A stretch of 64,000 nucleotides of DNA from Rhabditoides inermis (taxonomy: Eukaryota > Nematoda > Chromadorea > Rhabditida > Rhabditidae): the NCBI GenBank assembly GCA_963966185.1, contig CAWZYM010000253.1:434001-498000 (forward strand). The letters run 5' to 3'. Positions 1 to 21,366 of the stretch are shown one piece after another; the first letter of the stretch is position 1; every line of letters begins with the position of its first letter. The translations under genes and the position numbers were made by a program. The notes beneath the pieces are model-generated. The model saw only the letters and a program-made list of their open reading frames with translations. It did no database searches and was not told where the DNA came from.

Positions 1-299
1 ATTTCTAACTTGTAATACACGCCTCAAATCGTTTTCGTTTTCAACTTTTGGATGTAAGCTTGATTGATGTTTGCATGATTTTCATACGTCAACCTTAACA
101 TATATACAATATGTTGTTGTATGCAACAACAAAAAACTTTTGTTGATGTACAACATGTGTCTGCATGATATTATGCATTTTCAATGTTGCGATTGACTGA
201 GTCAGAAGGGGGTGCGTGGGTGGTGTTGTGGTGTTGTGGTTTACTGCTGAACATCTATATATGGAAGGAATGGAATCATGACAACGTCACTGTGACACC
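1..299. other. Intergenic, no gene seen
   Basis: AT-rich sequence with short ATGTTG/CAACAT-type inverted words around 110-155. I see no exon, RNA gene or repeat family member here. It probably holds the promoter of the intronless gene that starts at 300. Confidence 0.5.
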
Positions 300-977
300 A
301 TGATTGTCCCGTTGTTGTGCATTATGTGTACGGTAGCTGCTGCACTGCGCCGACCATTCGCTTCCCACTTCCACTTCGACCTTTCCCCTGACCAACTCTC
401 GAGACGCATCGTCTTTGAGACCATGCTCTCGCGCGTCTCGAATCGCACTGCACACCCGGCGAGCGACTGTCAAATAGCATGGCTTCATTCTATAGTGATG
501 AACGATCAAGAAAAGTGCGAGATTGAATACATGTTTGCACATTATGCGGCACGGCTGCAGAATGGCGAACTGATTGCACAGCTGACGTCGGACATTGCTC
601 ACAGATGGCAAGTGGTGGAGTGTGCTGCGCTGGCGATAGAGGAGTGTGTGGAAGAGGAAGAGAGACAGCGACAGAGGAGGATCAAGTGGATGGTGAACAC
701 GCTGTCTGCATCAATGATAGAAACCTACTACAGAAACTACACGACAGATCCGGTGGAAGAGAAGAAGTGTGTGTCGAGTGTCATCTCCGATCTGATGGGC
801 TCAGCAAATGTGAAGGGCGCATTGGATGTGTACAGGGAGCTGGAGCTGGATAGATATGTGGATATGATGAAGAGGGGAGACTGGGCCGGACCGACCCGCA
901 CTATCGAGGCCGTGCTATGGGTGGACAGAAAGAGACAGCACTGCTTCAAGAAACTCGGCATTATCATCACACAATAA
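300..977 (+). CDS. Intronless secreted protein of unknown function, 225 aa
   Basis: A single uninterrupted reading frame of 225 residues. The first 15 or so residues (MIVPLLCIMCTVAAA) look like a cleavable signal peptide. The mature part is rich in charged helices, with a Glu/Arg-rich stretch near residues 115-128 (EECVEEEERQRQRR) and five or six scattered cysteines, so it is probably a helical secreted protein. An AATAAA signal lies at 993-998, 16 nt after the stop, which supports a real 3' end and a very short 3' UTR. I recognise no family. Lack of introns is unusual in this intron-dense window and could reflect retroposition or a fast-evolving nematode-specific gene. No operon partner is obvious. 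Confidence 0.6.
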   Translation: MIVPLLCIMCTVAAALRRPFASHFHFDLSPDQLSRRIVFETMLSRVSNRTAHPASDCQIAWLHSIVMNDQEKCEIEYMFAHYAARLQNGELIAQLTSDIAHRWQVVECAALAIEECVEEEERQRQRRIKWMVNTLSASMIETYYRNYTTDPVEEKKCVSSVISDLMGSANVKGALDVYRELELDRYVDMMKRGDWAGPTRTIEAVLWVDRKRQHCFKKLGIIITQ

Positions 978-1089
978 TTATTGTGTTGATAGAATAAAGT
1001 TCACATGCGATTCGAAGTTTTGTGTCATTCAATCTTTCAAAAAAAAAACTCTCGTATCGCGTGTGTGGGAGATACTGTGCGGTTTGCAG

Positions 1090-3849
1090 TGGCGGGCGGG
1101 TGTCTGTGTCGACGGCGTTTCTCTCGCCATCCGCCAGCTACGATGAGCTGCTGAAGGGACTGATAAAGAGAGGCACCAGAGTCGAGGTGGGTGATCGGTT
1201 CGATGAGAAATGGATGTAGTGCGCGAACTCCGAATTTATCAAGGCCTTGGTAACTTTGTTTCGTGATTTCAGTCCAGGACATATCTTCTTATAGTAGGAT
1301 TGGATCCTATATGCCATCCGTGACATTTCACATGTTGTGTAGTTTCGTGCAACACAACATGTATAACTTCAAAGATCCAAAACGCTTTGTGAGAGGGAAT
1401 CGAACCCATGGGCAGCTCGCAACGATCGCGCGCTGGCGGCGCGCTCTACCACTGCGCCATTTAGGCTCACGCAAAGAGGTCATTGATTCTCGCCGATATG
1501 TTTGCTCGTTAACTCTCATAATAGTACACTCAAGTGGCTAGTAGAGCTACATGTGCTCTCTCTTCGATCTCTTAAGCACTGCCTACTGCCTCTATGGTGC
1601 AGTGGTAGAGCGCGCCGCCAGTGCGCAATCGCTGCGTGCTGCTCATGGGTTCGATTCCCTCTCACAAAGCGTTTTGGATCTTTGAAGGTATACATGTTGT
1701 GTTGCACGAAACTGCACAACATGTGAAATGTCACGGATGGCATATAGGATCCAAACCGACTATAAGATGAAATACTTCTGATTGGCCCCTTTAACTGCCG
1801 CCGAGAAACTTGTATTTGATGAAATGTTTTGATAGGTTATCTATCGATCGAACAAGTGATCAAAACGTTTGTTTTTGATTATAAAAAAAGTAATTGCGTG
1901 ATGTATTGGTGCTAATATGTTGCGTATGTGTTCCAGATGGCTCGTCTCGGTGCGTGTATGAGTGGGGAGAAGACGGCTGACGAAGTGCTCACAGGAATCA
2001 ATGGGTATGTCAGGGACAGAGCTCGCAATTGGAATCCATGCAGTTCTATAACGTGTGCCTGTAGAAGTAATATCGAAGTTGTGTCACAGTAGTCGCCTTC
2101 GAAAAAAATATTTTGCTGTTGTTGTGTGCATGGGTAGTTATGTTTTGTGCACATAACGGTATCTATGTGTATTTTTTCAAGTTGTCAATTTGACTACAAC
2201 TATCAGTTTTCATTCAAGTATTCTTCTTCTTCTTTTCCCCGCGGCGTGCGGTCGGGTCCTCATTTTGCCCCACCGCCGCCGAACGTTCGGTCATCGACAA
2301 GAATCCTTCCCGAGTTACCAGTGAGGCGGCGGGAAGTACCCTCATGTGGAGTCTATGGCGCGAGGAGATACTACATAATTGGCATGAAAGCAAAGGAAAC
2401 CCCGAAGCTCTACAAGTCAAGAATGGTACTCTATTGGTCCAGGAATGATTAACGATCAAGTATTGTCTTCCCACCACTAACCTCGTCTCGTCAGCCTACC
2501 TGTCTTTCCCCGGCGCTTGCGTTTGTATCTAGTATCTTAGGCACTACTGTATGCCTCATATCATTATGATTGTGTTGTCATATTCAGATATAACGATTCC
2601 GGATAAACGATTGATTGATTCAAGTGTTGGATATTCTCCATTTGACGCTCACTCAATAACTCTCTTCTTGCAGCACCCTTGTGGTGGTCTACGAGGAGAG
2701 CATCTCCGCCCTGTCCGGCCTCAGCCACTGCTTCCAACTCTTCTTCGACCGAGACTTTGTCACGGCCATATACAAGAGGGTCATACGGTGAGTTGTTTGT
2801 TACCAATAAGGATGTTAGCGTGAAGTTCTCGCGACAATAATCGAACCCGTGTATGGTGAACACCTTGATTTGTCCGTTTCAGATTCACTTTCTCGGGCGG
2901 CGAGGCTTTGCTGGTTTCGAACAAGAGCCCGCTTCTGATGTGAGCCTATCCCACTTGTCTCCCTTCGCCCATCTCAGGACAACCACACTACTTTACCGGC
3001 CCCTCCTCCACATATCTCCCTCAGGCTCCCATTTGCACATACTCTGATGAGTGTCCGCTAAAGAAGCGAGCAATATTTTCTCAATTTCGCCCCGTTCCCT
3101 TCTCGTTCTACCTTTTTCTATGGCGCGCTCTCGCTCTCTCGGACGAATGTGAAAGACATAATAACAATAATAATATGCGGTTCTCTCCCTCTCCCTCGCT
3201 CGCGACGACGAAATATTGATGCAAAAGCGTCGTTGCAAGCGCTCGTTCTTCTCTGCGAGTCCACATTTTTGACACTGCGATCTCTATCGAAGCATAGTCA
3301 ATTGTCGGAGGGGGCGCGGCCTCTTTTTCTCTCCGCAACACCCCTCCCCCACTATCGTTCGCGTCATCCTAACCCCACCCACCCCTAACCGATTATCATG
3401 CGATTCTTGTCACTAGGCGGTCCGCCCTTATCTACTTTAGCTTGTTACGTTGTACATCAAAACTTGTTATCCTCTTCTGTGTTCTTCCAGATTGTCTATC
3501 CGGATCCAATCCGCCATATTGACGTTTGTGTGTGATTTTCGTGAACCGAGATTTTTGGTCCCGGCTTTTGTGAATAAAGCGGAAATATGATGAGAAGGAT
3601 GTGAATGGAGAGGGGGTAGGAGGGCGACAGAGAGAGAGAGAGGGGGGGGGGGAAGAGGAGGGAAAGAGGGAGCACCCCATTCATCGCCCGCACCATGCCT
3701 AATTCGTGTGAAGAGGGTTCAACGACGGATGCTCGAATGCGGTGTCTCGATTCACGTCTTTCAAGAATAGGCCCACTTTGCTCTCTCTATTGGTCGACAT
3801 CAACATACTCTTTGATGACACGGCTTCTTTCGACATGCTCGATGTTTGA
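1090..3849 (+). CDS. Unrecognised multi-exon gene (model uncertain)
   Basis: Several stretches look like exons but I could not build one complete model. Candidates: 1090-1186 after TTTGCAG (SVSTAFLSPSASYDELLKGL and on); about 1937-2004 (start MARLGACMSGEKTADEVLTG); 2674-2787 (TLVVVYEESISALSGLSHCF, then an aromatic LFFDRDFVTAIYKR region); 2883-2939 (FTFSGGEALLVSNKSPLL); 3491 to about 3527 (LSIRIQSAILTF); and a terminal exon about 3766-3849 ending in DTASFDMLDV and a stop. The 2674-2787 and 2883-2939 exons join in frame (CG+A). A tRNA-derived repeat pair fills one presumed intron. I do not recognise the family. The start, and whether 1090-1186 belongs to the same gene, are unknown. A degenerate gene is possible. 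Confidence 0.35.
1303..1752. repeat. Head-to-head pair of tRNA-derived SINEs
   Basis: Two copies of about 160 bp in opposite orientation, separated by about 120 bp. In the plus-oriented copy (about 1591-1752) the polymerase III A box reads TGGTGCAGTGG and the B box GGTTCGATTCC. The minus copy (about 1309-1467) has the same elements reversed. Flanks beyond the tRNA-like head match too, including an internal hairpin with ACATGTTGTG arms. The acceptor stem does not pair, so these are SINEs rather than tRNA genes. Confidence 0.65.
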
Positions 3850-4407
3850 GGGGCTTATGTGAGACATGTTGCTTGATGCTTGATTGTTTTTCTCGCAACG
3901 ACGGAGTTTTGGTTAGTTTCAGTAGAAACTCTCACTCGTTCGTATTGAGAATACGGGAAAAGGAGCTGTGATATGTATATTGAAGTGGCAGCTGGAGGCC
4001 CCACGTGTGGGTCGACCGGAAGAAGGCGAGAGACAGAAAGGGGGGAGAGAGAGAATGAGGAGGAGAGGAAAAGAGTGGGTCTGCTCCTTGCACCACTGTC
4101 TACGTATCCATGCATTCGGCGAGACGTCTGTGTACTAATAGTGTAGTCTTCTTTTTTATCAATGAATCGGAATGGCAATTGTCGTCTCTATTGTGTGTGT
4201 CACTCTATTGTTGCCCCTAACCACTCTCTAGTCAAGTCAATTACCGTGTAGCTTTTTACTTCCCTATTGCTGCTTCACCTTCCATCCCGAATCGATCTTT
4301 TCGGCACGTGCGCGTAGGACACGTAATTTGCATATAAAGTGCACTATTCCAGGCGTTTGAGAGGGCACAATTGAGCGTCCACACGGTTGGTGGAAGATCC
4401 CGCCGGG
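3850..4407. other. Intergenic, no gene seen
   Basis: Low-complexity purine tracts and otherwise unremarkable sequence between the unrecognised gene and the ion channel. Probable promoter region of the channel. No RNA gene or repeat family is visible. Confidence 0.4.
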
Positions 4408-13598
<9,191 letters not shown>

Positions 13599-14519
13599 TC
13601 CAACAGGACTTTGACACATTTTAAAAATGTGTTATTTTTCTCCAATCGCATCATTTTTTTATACGGGTCTGGTTTCTTTTCACTGCTTTCCAATATTCTA
13701 TTCACACACGAACATTTCCAGAAACAGCCTTCGACTGCGTTATATTTTCATTCCGCTTGTTATGACCATGTTATTTACGATTGTACATTCAGGTCGAGGT
13801 TTTTTAAAGAATAAATACTATATGTGTTCGTGGAATATGCTTTATAGAACATAGTAGATGTGACCGCATAACAACGAGTTGGAAAAACATGAAAATAGAG
13901 ATTGTGTGAATACTAGGTTCACAAAATGTTTTTTTAATAACTCAATCAAGGTACAACAGAATGAATAGAGATATGATAAATGACAGTTTGGGCAATGATG
14001 GCTGAATGATGAACAAGAATATAAATGATTCCATTATAAGAAGACGCAGTTGTCACGTTTTGTTCAAAAAAGCTTGAGGACTAACTGTGTGTTTATTGCG
14101 TTTATGAATGTAGACTTTACCACTTACTCTGTGTCGCAGAAAAAAGTCTGTTCATGTCAACATTGATGCGATCGCCCGGGGGTGCACAATATGGGGCATA
14201 GAAGGTTCGAAAAAAACGCGCTTCGTATAGAGTGGGTGGAGACTACTCGATAAGTGAGAGATGAGTGAAGATAGTTCAAAAACAATATATAGAAATTGAG
14301 ATGATTCTCCGAACATCAATTCCCGAACGTATAAATTTACACACAAAAACTATACAGGCCAGCACAATTAACTATACACAGTGGAATTGAGATTACAGCC
14401 TGATTACAGCCTGTATATCAAAACATCTGTGTCCGTTTTTATAAAATTCAAAGGAATAGTTTGTCATTCATCGTCTACCTTTCAATTAGCTAAAATGTTG
14501 TCCTAGGTTTTTTAAAAGT
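13599..14519. other. Channel 3' UTR and intergenic DNA
   Basis: Contains the channel gene's AATAAA at 13811-13816. The rest is AT-rich without exon-like stretches. A short direct repeat TGATTACAGCC occurs twice near 14390-14412. Confidence 0.4.
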
Positions 14520-14685
14520 TTACCACCATCGTTGCGCTACTTCACGTTTCTTTGCAAAACGTTTTTTTTCTCTCTGTGTATCTGCAACTTCCGTGGTGGT
14601 AGATAAAAAAATCCAATTGAAACTCACCACGCCACGAATCATTACTCTTCAATACAGCAGAAAACTGGCGCAGAGAGAGAGAGAG

Positions 14686-14732
<47 letters not shown>

Positions 14733-15449
14733 TCGAACGGTTTGCTCTTGTAAACATATGCAGTGGTGACATCGCTTAGGTAGAAATACGTCAGTTCCTT
14801 GTTTATCGTGTAATAAAAAAAACAAATACGCGAAAGTACATTTGATGTAATGAAGTGTGATTGCGAATGTGGTCTGGCCTGGTCCGTGGTGTAATACACA
14901 CACTGTAGTAGCGGTCACAGTCAAGATCCCATGATACTCTAACTTTGTCGTGACAGCTCTTGATTGTTTCATATACTCACTATTACTACGCAAACATAAG
15001 ACGCACGTGAGAAAGTTGGATGTAATCGTTTCGACTAGCTTTCATGGCTGAACGCTCGTAGAGTTTCGTGTTTTTTTTTCGAAGCTTGACAGCGTGTTGT
15101 CAACACTATGAGACACATGGACACTGGCACTATTCTTTCGTTCACTGTGGTCATGTGGTCTCATCTCATCGTCTAGCTCCTCTCTCTCTTTCTCTCTCTC
15201 TCTCCCTCTCCCTTTTCTCTCTCTCTCTTTTATCGCCGGTTTTTTTTTTGCGGTCACACTGTGAGCACTTGCGCACGTCCGCTTTTCGTCTTAATTCCCT
15301 TCGCACACGCACTTCCCCTATCACACTTCGATTGTGTATCTTATGTGTTGGTGGTTATTGCATATCATAACGTACTGATGTTCAAATTTTCTGATATATA
15401 GTGATTGTCACATTGTTGCTACGTTATATCTGCTCACACCTACAGCACA
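14520..15449 (+). repeat. Left copy of duplicated segment upstream of the ubiquitin-like gene
   Basis: This stretch aligns by eye with 19510-20401: shared words include TGGTCTGGCCTGG, CTTTGTCGTGA/CTTTGCCGTGA, GTTTCGAC/GTTTCGGC, CATATGGACAGTGGCAC/ACATGGACACTGGCAC and the long CT tract before TATCGCC. Two (GA)n/(CT)n tracts are embedded. It likely carries the promoter of the following gene, duplicated with it. Confidence 0.6.
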
Positions 15450-16110
15450 ATGATGGTCTATGTCAAGGTGAGTCGAAACTTTTTTCGGTTATAACTTTGA
15501 TAGGCATATTTTTCATTTTCATATATGCCCGAGCGGAACTCTTTCCGTTGTAGAGCGAGCGTGGTGTCGCGATGCCGATTTTCATCTACAAGAGAGACAA
15601 GGTGAACACTATCTGGGAAGAGGTGAGTGGCGTATGCAGTATGCAGTACGGAACACTCTCCCGCCTGCACACGCAACTCATATTGACGCTCTAGAAACAG
15701 TTTTTCTATATTACACTACCTTTGTTTAAAGTATGTATTGCAAATGTTAACTCACAGTGAAATCATCCCACTTTCCCATTACTGAGATCCGAGAAATGCT
15801 CCGAACTGTCCTGACAGAAATCGCGTCAATTTACGAGTTTCCGTTCATGTGACAGATAAAACGTACTGGATAATGTAATTCATTTTAGATCGTCAACTCG
15901 AGTGCGATTCACGACAAAACTCTTCGCGGAAAGAAACTTATTCACAATGGTAATTGGCAACATTTGTTTTTTTCTAATGAAAAACCCATAGCATCACTGA
16001 AACTTGCAGGTAAGCCACTGGATCTGCATCTTCAAATCGCGGAAACCGACATTGAATATCACGACATTATCTATTTGAAGACTGTCGTAGGAGCCGAGAA
16101 GAAACATTAG
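15450..16110 (+). CDS. Ubiquitin-like protein, copy 1 (82 aa, no GG tail)
   Basis: Four exons (15450-15467, 15554-15622, 15889-15949, 16010-16110) give 82 aa. The pattern is that of a ubiquitin beta-grasp fold: MMVYVKSERGV aligns with ubiquitin MQIFVKTLTGK, DKVNTIWEEIV with DTIENVKAKIQ, and KKLIHNGKPLDLHLQ with RLIFAGKQLEDGRTL, followed by DIIYLKTVV in the last strand. The C terminus is VGAEKKH rather than GG, so it is unlikely to be conjugated like ubiquitin; it may act as a non-covalent modifier or scaffold. The paralogue at 20402 is almost identical. The alignment is by eye and no specific family is assigned. Confidence 0.75.
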
Positions 16111-16923
16111 AACACTCTGAACGTATAGACTATTAGGATCGGCGCGAAACGCCGATCGTTTGGGTCCTATCCAGCGGCGCGCAGAGCCGCTCGGCCCGCA
16201 GGGCCGCCAAAATCGCATCTAAATCATTCAAATAATAAATGTTTCAGAGTTATATCATGATATTGTCTCTAAATCGCCCGTTGAACAACTATAAACCAAA
16301 ACAAAACATGAAACAATAGTTTAAGACCCAAAAATATATTCGCTGGTTAGGACTGCACGTCTGTGAGGTATGCTGCTGGTCGCTGATTCGCTGAAAGACC
16401 CGCTCACTAGCCCCGCCCCCGCGCGCTCATTAGTTCGTGATGCGGAATGTGTGCGGGAGAGCGCGATGATGTGCACACTGTTTGTGATTTGCGTACTCGC
16501 CAAACCCCGCTTTACTAAAATTTCAGTAAAATTTTACTCAAAAAATGTACAATTTTACTCAAAAAACTTGATGGTTTTTTTTACTAAAATTTTGGTGATT
16601 TTTTACTAAAACTTTAGTAAAATTTGACTAAAATTTCCGTCATCGCGATTTTGGCTTTCAACCGCTCGTATGCAGTTTTGTATTGCGTTCATACATCAGC
16701 CTTGATGACACTAAATCATTCATTCATTCATCTTTTTTTTGAAACCTCTATGAATCGATCAGTATCGAATCGCACACATTTGCTTTATAATATGTTTATT
16801 CAGAAGAGATTATACATGGTAAAGACATTGATATTATAACAGGGATAGGGTGTCAGTTGTTGTTCGTTCGGGCGAATCTTGACGTGATGTTGTTGTAGCA
16901 GTAGCAGCGGCCAGCTGAGTGCG

Positions 16924-17020
16924 TTAGTCTTCTTCACGGATTCGTGCTTGTTCGACGACTCTGCAATATGAGAGATAACATGCATTCATACGAAAAGACA
17001 TGAAACTGTAGTTAAGATTT

Positions 17021-17108
<88 letters not shown>

Positions 17109-17208
17109 ACCTTCTTCTTATAGCAGAGTTGCGCCGCAGATGGTACGTGTGTAGACCAGAGTGGTGCCAGAGTGGTGCAATCTCGCTGTAAGCATACGCA
17201 TGAAACAT
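16924..17208 (-). CDS. Possible small gene carried in the insertion, 44 aa
   Basis: A two-exon model on the minus strand (17111-17208, then 16924-16960) joins in frame across an intron that contains the (TTG)n tract. It starts MFHAYAYSEIAPLWHHS and ends VVEQARIREED. A minus-strand AATAAA (plus TTTATT at 16795-16800) lies about 125 nt after the stop. It could be the 3' part of a longer captured gene, since a frame open further upstream exists. Family not recognised. The close fit of donor, acceptor, frame and polyadenylation signal is the main support. Confidence 0.3.
17022..17109. repeat. (CAA)n microsatellite
   Basis: About 29 uninterrupted copies of CAA on the plus strand, inside the intron of the possible small gene. 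Confidence 0.95.
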
Positions 17209-17896
17209 TAGTACACCAATAAAGTCAACAAACAACATAACAGTAAACAGTAGCACACATAAACAACACCAGTTTCGAAAACAAAACACTGAGCAGTGGC
17301 ACAGTATGCGATTGTTTTCGCGGCAGGACCTCATTCACGTTTGAAAAGTGACATTTTAGTAAAATTTTACTATTTTTTTACTACAAATTCGAGATGAAAT
17401 TTTAGTAAAATTGTACACCAATTGTAGTGAAAAAATTTTCAGTTAAATTGTACTGAAAATTTTAGTAAAACCTGTTTTTTCGCTGTTTTAGTAAAATTTT
17501 ACTACATTTGTCGTAAATTTGGATTTGCAAGTAGTCGTTCACGCGCGTTGTATTGTTGTTGTTATTGTTGTTGTTTGTTATATCTGTTGATTTACTTTGA
17601 ACAAATACTGGTAGTTTCTGTGAAACTATCAGTACATTAACATTAATACATGATACATTGATACATTGATACATACATTGATACATTAACATTTGAAAAA
17701 AAGAATTTCTACGGAATTCAACAAAAGGACATTCATTCTCTTTTGAAAAGTACAAGCGTAAAGTACCTCTGTTTGGGTTTATCTCAATTCAACAAAAGCA
17801 CATGCATAAAACTATTATTTCTATTCTAAACTAGAAACACAAACCTGCTCTCTCAAAATGATCACAAATACATTGACAATCAAATGCCAAGATGAA

Positions 17897-17965
17897 TGGG
17901 GGTGACGCGCTGCGCGCGTCAAAGATCAAGACAAACGGGCGGCGCTGCGCGCCGCCCTCAATATA
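17897..17965. repeat. Paired GC-rich palindromes
   Basis: Two perfect or near-perfect palindromes, GACGCGCTGCGCGCGTC and GGGCGGCGCTGCGCGCCGCC (+C), sit 18 nt apart in AT-rich DNA. They are missing from the equivalent place in the second Helitron-like copy (about 22505). The GCGCTGCGCGC core resembles the terminal hairpins of the Helitron-like elements, so this may be the remnant of element ends. Confidence 0.6.
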
Positions 17966-18215
17966 TTATTGCACACACACACATTCTATCACTCACATTC
18001 TATTAACCCGTTCATCAGATGAGTCATCTATCAAAAAGCTCTTGTAATTGTTTACATTCAAAAATAATGAAAACATCATTGTAAACTAAACGATAGTTTT
18101 ATAGCTGTTTATTGATTCTCACAATACTTTCATAAGAAATAAGAAAATATATAGTCCTTATTGATAATTTATCGATAAAGTATACGTTTCTACATATCGT
18201 TTAAGAAAAAGTGAA

Positions 18216-19080
<865 letters not shown>

Positions 19081-19250
19081 TTGGAGAGGACGCGCAGCGC
19101 CCTCTCTTTTAGCTTAGGAAAAAGCTCGCGCTAGAAATTTCGAGAAGCGATATTCAAAGGTCATGTTAGCAACAACGTGAAGTCATTCAATTCATGTTAG
19201 TTAGATTTTTCAATTCATGTCGGTCCCGTAGGCCAGAAACACTGATTACC
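19081..19250 (-). mobile_element. Helitron-like 3' end fragment
   Basis: Starts TTGGAGAGGACGCGCAGCGC and continues with CTTAGG, CTCGCGC and CATGTTAG blocks in the same order as the 26882 and 42246 copies. The terminal TTAG has mutated to TTGG. Only about 170 bp are present. Confidence 0.55.
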
Positions 19251-19509
19251 TCCTCCAACCAGTAGATGCCGTTCAGATCTCTCTTCTCGTCACAGTGTGG
19301 GCAATACTGATCAAGTGCCCCCCCCCTCCACACCGGGTGCGCAGCCCAAACCAAAACATTCATACAGGTGTTCAGCACACTGTGGACACGGGTAGTAGAA
19401 GTTTTCGAGTACATTCTCTTCTGATATTCTCAAACACATGTGTCCAATCATATCAATTTATAGGCCATATATCGTCGTTCATTGGTCACTTGTATTTCGA
19501 GATTCCCAT

Positions 19510-19623
19510 TCGTTAGCTTACCAAGATCGTTGCAATACTTTACGTTTCATTACAGATTGTTGTGATTGTGCTGTCTTTGTTTATGCAACTCAAATAACGA
19601 ATTGCCAACGGTTCAATACTGCG

Positions 19624-19666
<43 letters not shown>

Positions 19667-20066
19667 CTTGTGAGATCCGATCACTAGTTCATTACATATT
19701 CGTGATAAAACAATCAAATACGCCAAAGTGCAACACAATTGATGTAATGAATGAATGATTTGTTAAAGAGCAAACGTGGTCTGGCCTGGTCAGTGGCGTA
19801 ATGCACTGTACAGTAGCAGTCTCGGTCATGATACTCCAACTTTGCCGTGATAGCTCTTCATTGTTTCACATCCTCGTCAGTATCAAAAAAACAAACACAA
19901 CACGCACGTGAGAAAGTAGGAGGCACTCGTTTCGGCAAATTTTATGGCTGGATGTCCAATTTTTTAATGTCGTCTTACAATGTCAATTGTCAACATTATG
20001 AGACATATGGACAGTGGCACCATTCTTTCATCGTTCAATGTGGTCATGTGGACATGTGGTCTCATC

Positions 20067-20123
<57 letters not shown>

Positions 20124-20401
20124 TCTCTCACTCTTCGTCTCTCTCACTCTTCGTCTCTCTCACTCTCTCTTTCTTTCTTATCGCCAGTTTTTTTTTCCGC
20201 GATCACACTGTTGCGCTTGCGCACGTCTGCTTTTCCTATTAAATCCCTCTTCCCCCAACACTCTTTAGTTGTGTTTCTTATCTTTTTGCCATCGCATACC
20301 ACTACGTACTGATACTTCACGGGAATTCTCACGGGGAACCTGATATATTTTAGCGATTGCCGCATTGTTCCTTATTTCTCATTGTACTCACTTACAACAC
20401 A
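19510..20401 (+). repeat. Right copy of duplicated segment upstream of the ubiquitin-like gene
   Basis: Matches 14520-15449 with many substitutions and different lengths of (GA)n and (CT)n tracts. This copy has two or three CTCTTCGTCTCTCTCA tandem units at about 20115-20170. Confidence 0.6.
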
Positions 20402-21366
20402 ATGATGGTCTATGTCAAGGTGAGTCACAATTTCTATTTATGATAACTTCTCAAAGCATATTTTATTGAAATTTTTCATGTCATGATAATGACAGTTCAG
20501 TGATGAAGAATTTTATGTGTTGAGTAAAAACGTATCAAAAATGCTGTCCTATTTTTTAGCTTGAGTTTATAGCTTTTTTAACTGTTGTGTGTGTTTTTTT
20601 TTTTTGTAGAACGAGCGTGGTGTTGCGATGCCGATCTTCATCTATAAGAGAGACAAGGTAAACTCGATCTGGGAAGAGGTGAGTGGCGTACAGATGGCAG
20701 CCAGATGGAAGCTTTCTCCTCACGATGTAGAATGCGGTATGGAATCAAATAATTATATCATCTCTCTATCATCCGTAAACTTTTTTGTGACAAATTGTGA
20801 CAAATGAAACATTTTGATCTAATGTATACTTCAATCATTGAATCCTGAGTTCAGATCGTCAACTCGAGTGCGATACACGACAAGACACTTCGCGGGAAGA
20901 AACTGTTTCACAATGGTAAGTTTCCGATTCTCTAGAAGCACAAACTGTGAAATGGCACGCAATCACGTTGCAGACAATGTGACAAATAGTTGACGAGATC
21001 CACATCATGTCGAATGACTAGAACATCGATAACTGATCGCTTTCGGATATTGCAAATTATGATGTTTGCGCGCGATCATCAACAGACAATCATGGCGCGC
21101 AAATAGTCGGATTGATTTGAACTGGTAAAATTACGGTATATGATACATATACATTATATGTTTTATATTTCAACGACTGACTGCTGGCTCTGCACTATAA
21201 ATAAGATATTTTAAAATAATTAGTTTTATTATAAAAAAAAAGTATCATCAATTTAAAACTTTTAGGCAAGCCACTGGATCTCCATCTTCAAATCGTGGAA
21301 ACCGACATCCACTATCACGACATTATCTATTTGAAGACTGTCGTGGGAGCGGAAAAGAAACATTAG
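20402..21366 (+). CDS. Ubiquitin-like protein, copy 2 (82 aa, no GG tail)
   Basis: Same four-exon structure as the 15450 copy (20402-20419, 20610-20678, 20855-20915, 21266-21366) and the same length. The proteins differ at only a few positions: N for S at residue 7, S for T near residue 25, F for I in KKLFHNGK, V for A and H for E in QIVETDIHYHD. Introns are longer and largely unalignable. Because the proteins are conserved while the introns and flanks have diverged, both copies are probably under purifying selection. The C terminus is again VGAEKKH. Function is inferred only from the ubiquitin-like pattern. Confidence 0.75.

Larger units (their letters stand above)
16495..17530. mobile_element. 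Insertion with TTTTAGTAAAA-rich inverted ends
   Basis: Comparing the two Helitron-like copies shows about 1.03 kb present here but absent at about 22243. Both ends are dense in TTTTAGTAAAATTTTACT-type words, inverted relative to each other (about 16510-16640 and 17350-17515). The flanks carry a possible duplication of about 7 bp (ATTTGCG/ATTTGCA). A (CAA)n run and a small spliced reading frame lie inside. This is a likely DNA transposon; no transposase is visible. Confidence 0.5.
16133..18215 (-). mobile_element. Helitron-like element of a second subfamily, truncated
   Basis: It starts TTAG followed by three GC-rich hairpins (GGATCGGCG/CGCCGATC, AGCGGC/GCCGCT, GGCCC/GGGCC). The body matches 21877-22870. 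One 5' arm is present at about 17738-17860 (inward TCTTTTGAAAAGTACAAGCG), but the inverted outer arm seen in the other copy is missing after about 18215. A 1-kb insertion at about 16495-17530 and a 70-bp GC-palindrome block at about 17897-17965 are extra relative to the other copy. Confidence 0.55.

Noticed and set aside
1390..1680. Candidate tRNA genes on both strands
   Set aside because: A and B boxes are good but acceptor stems do not pair and the flanks are repeated, so these are SINEs.
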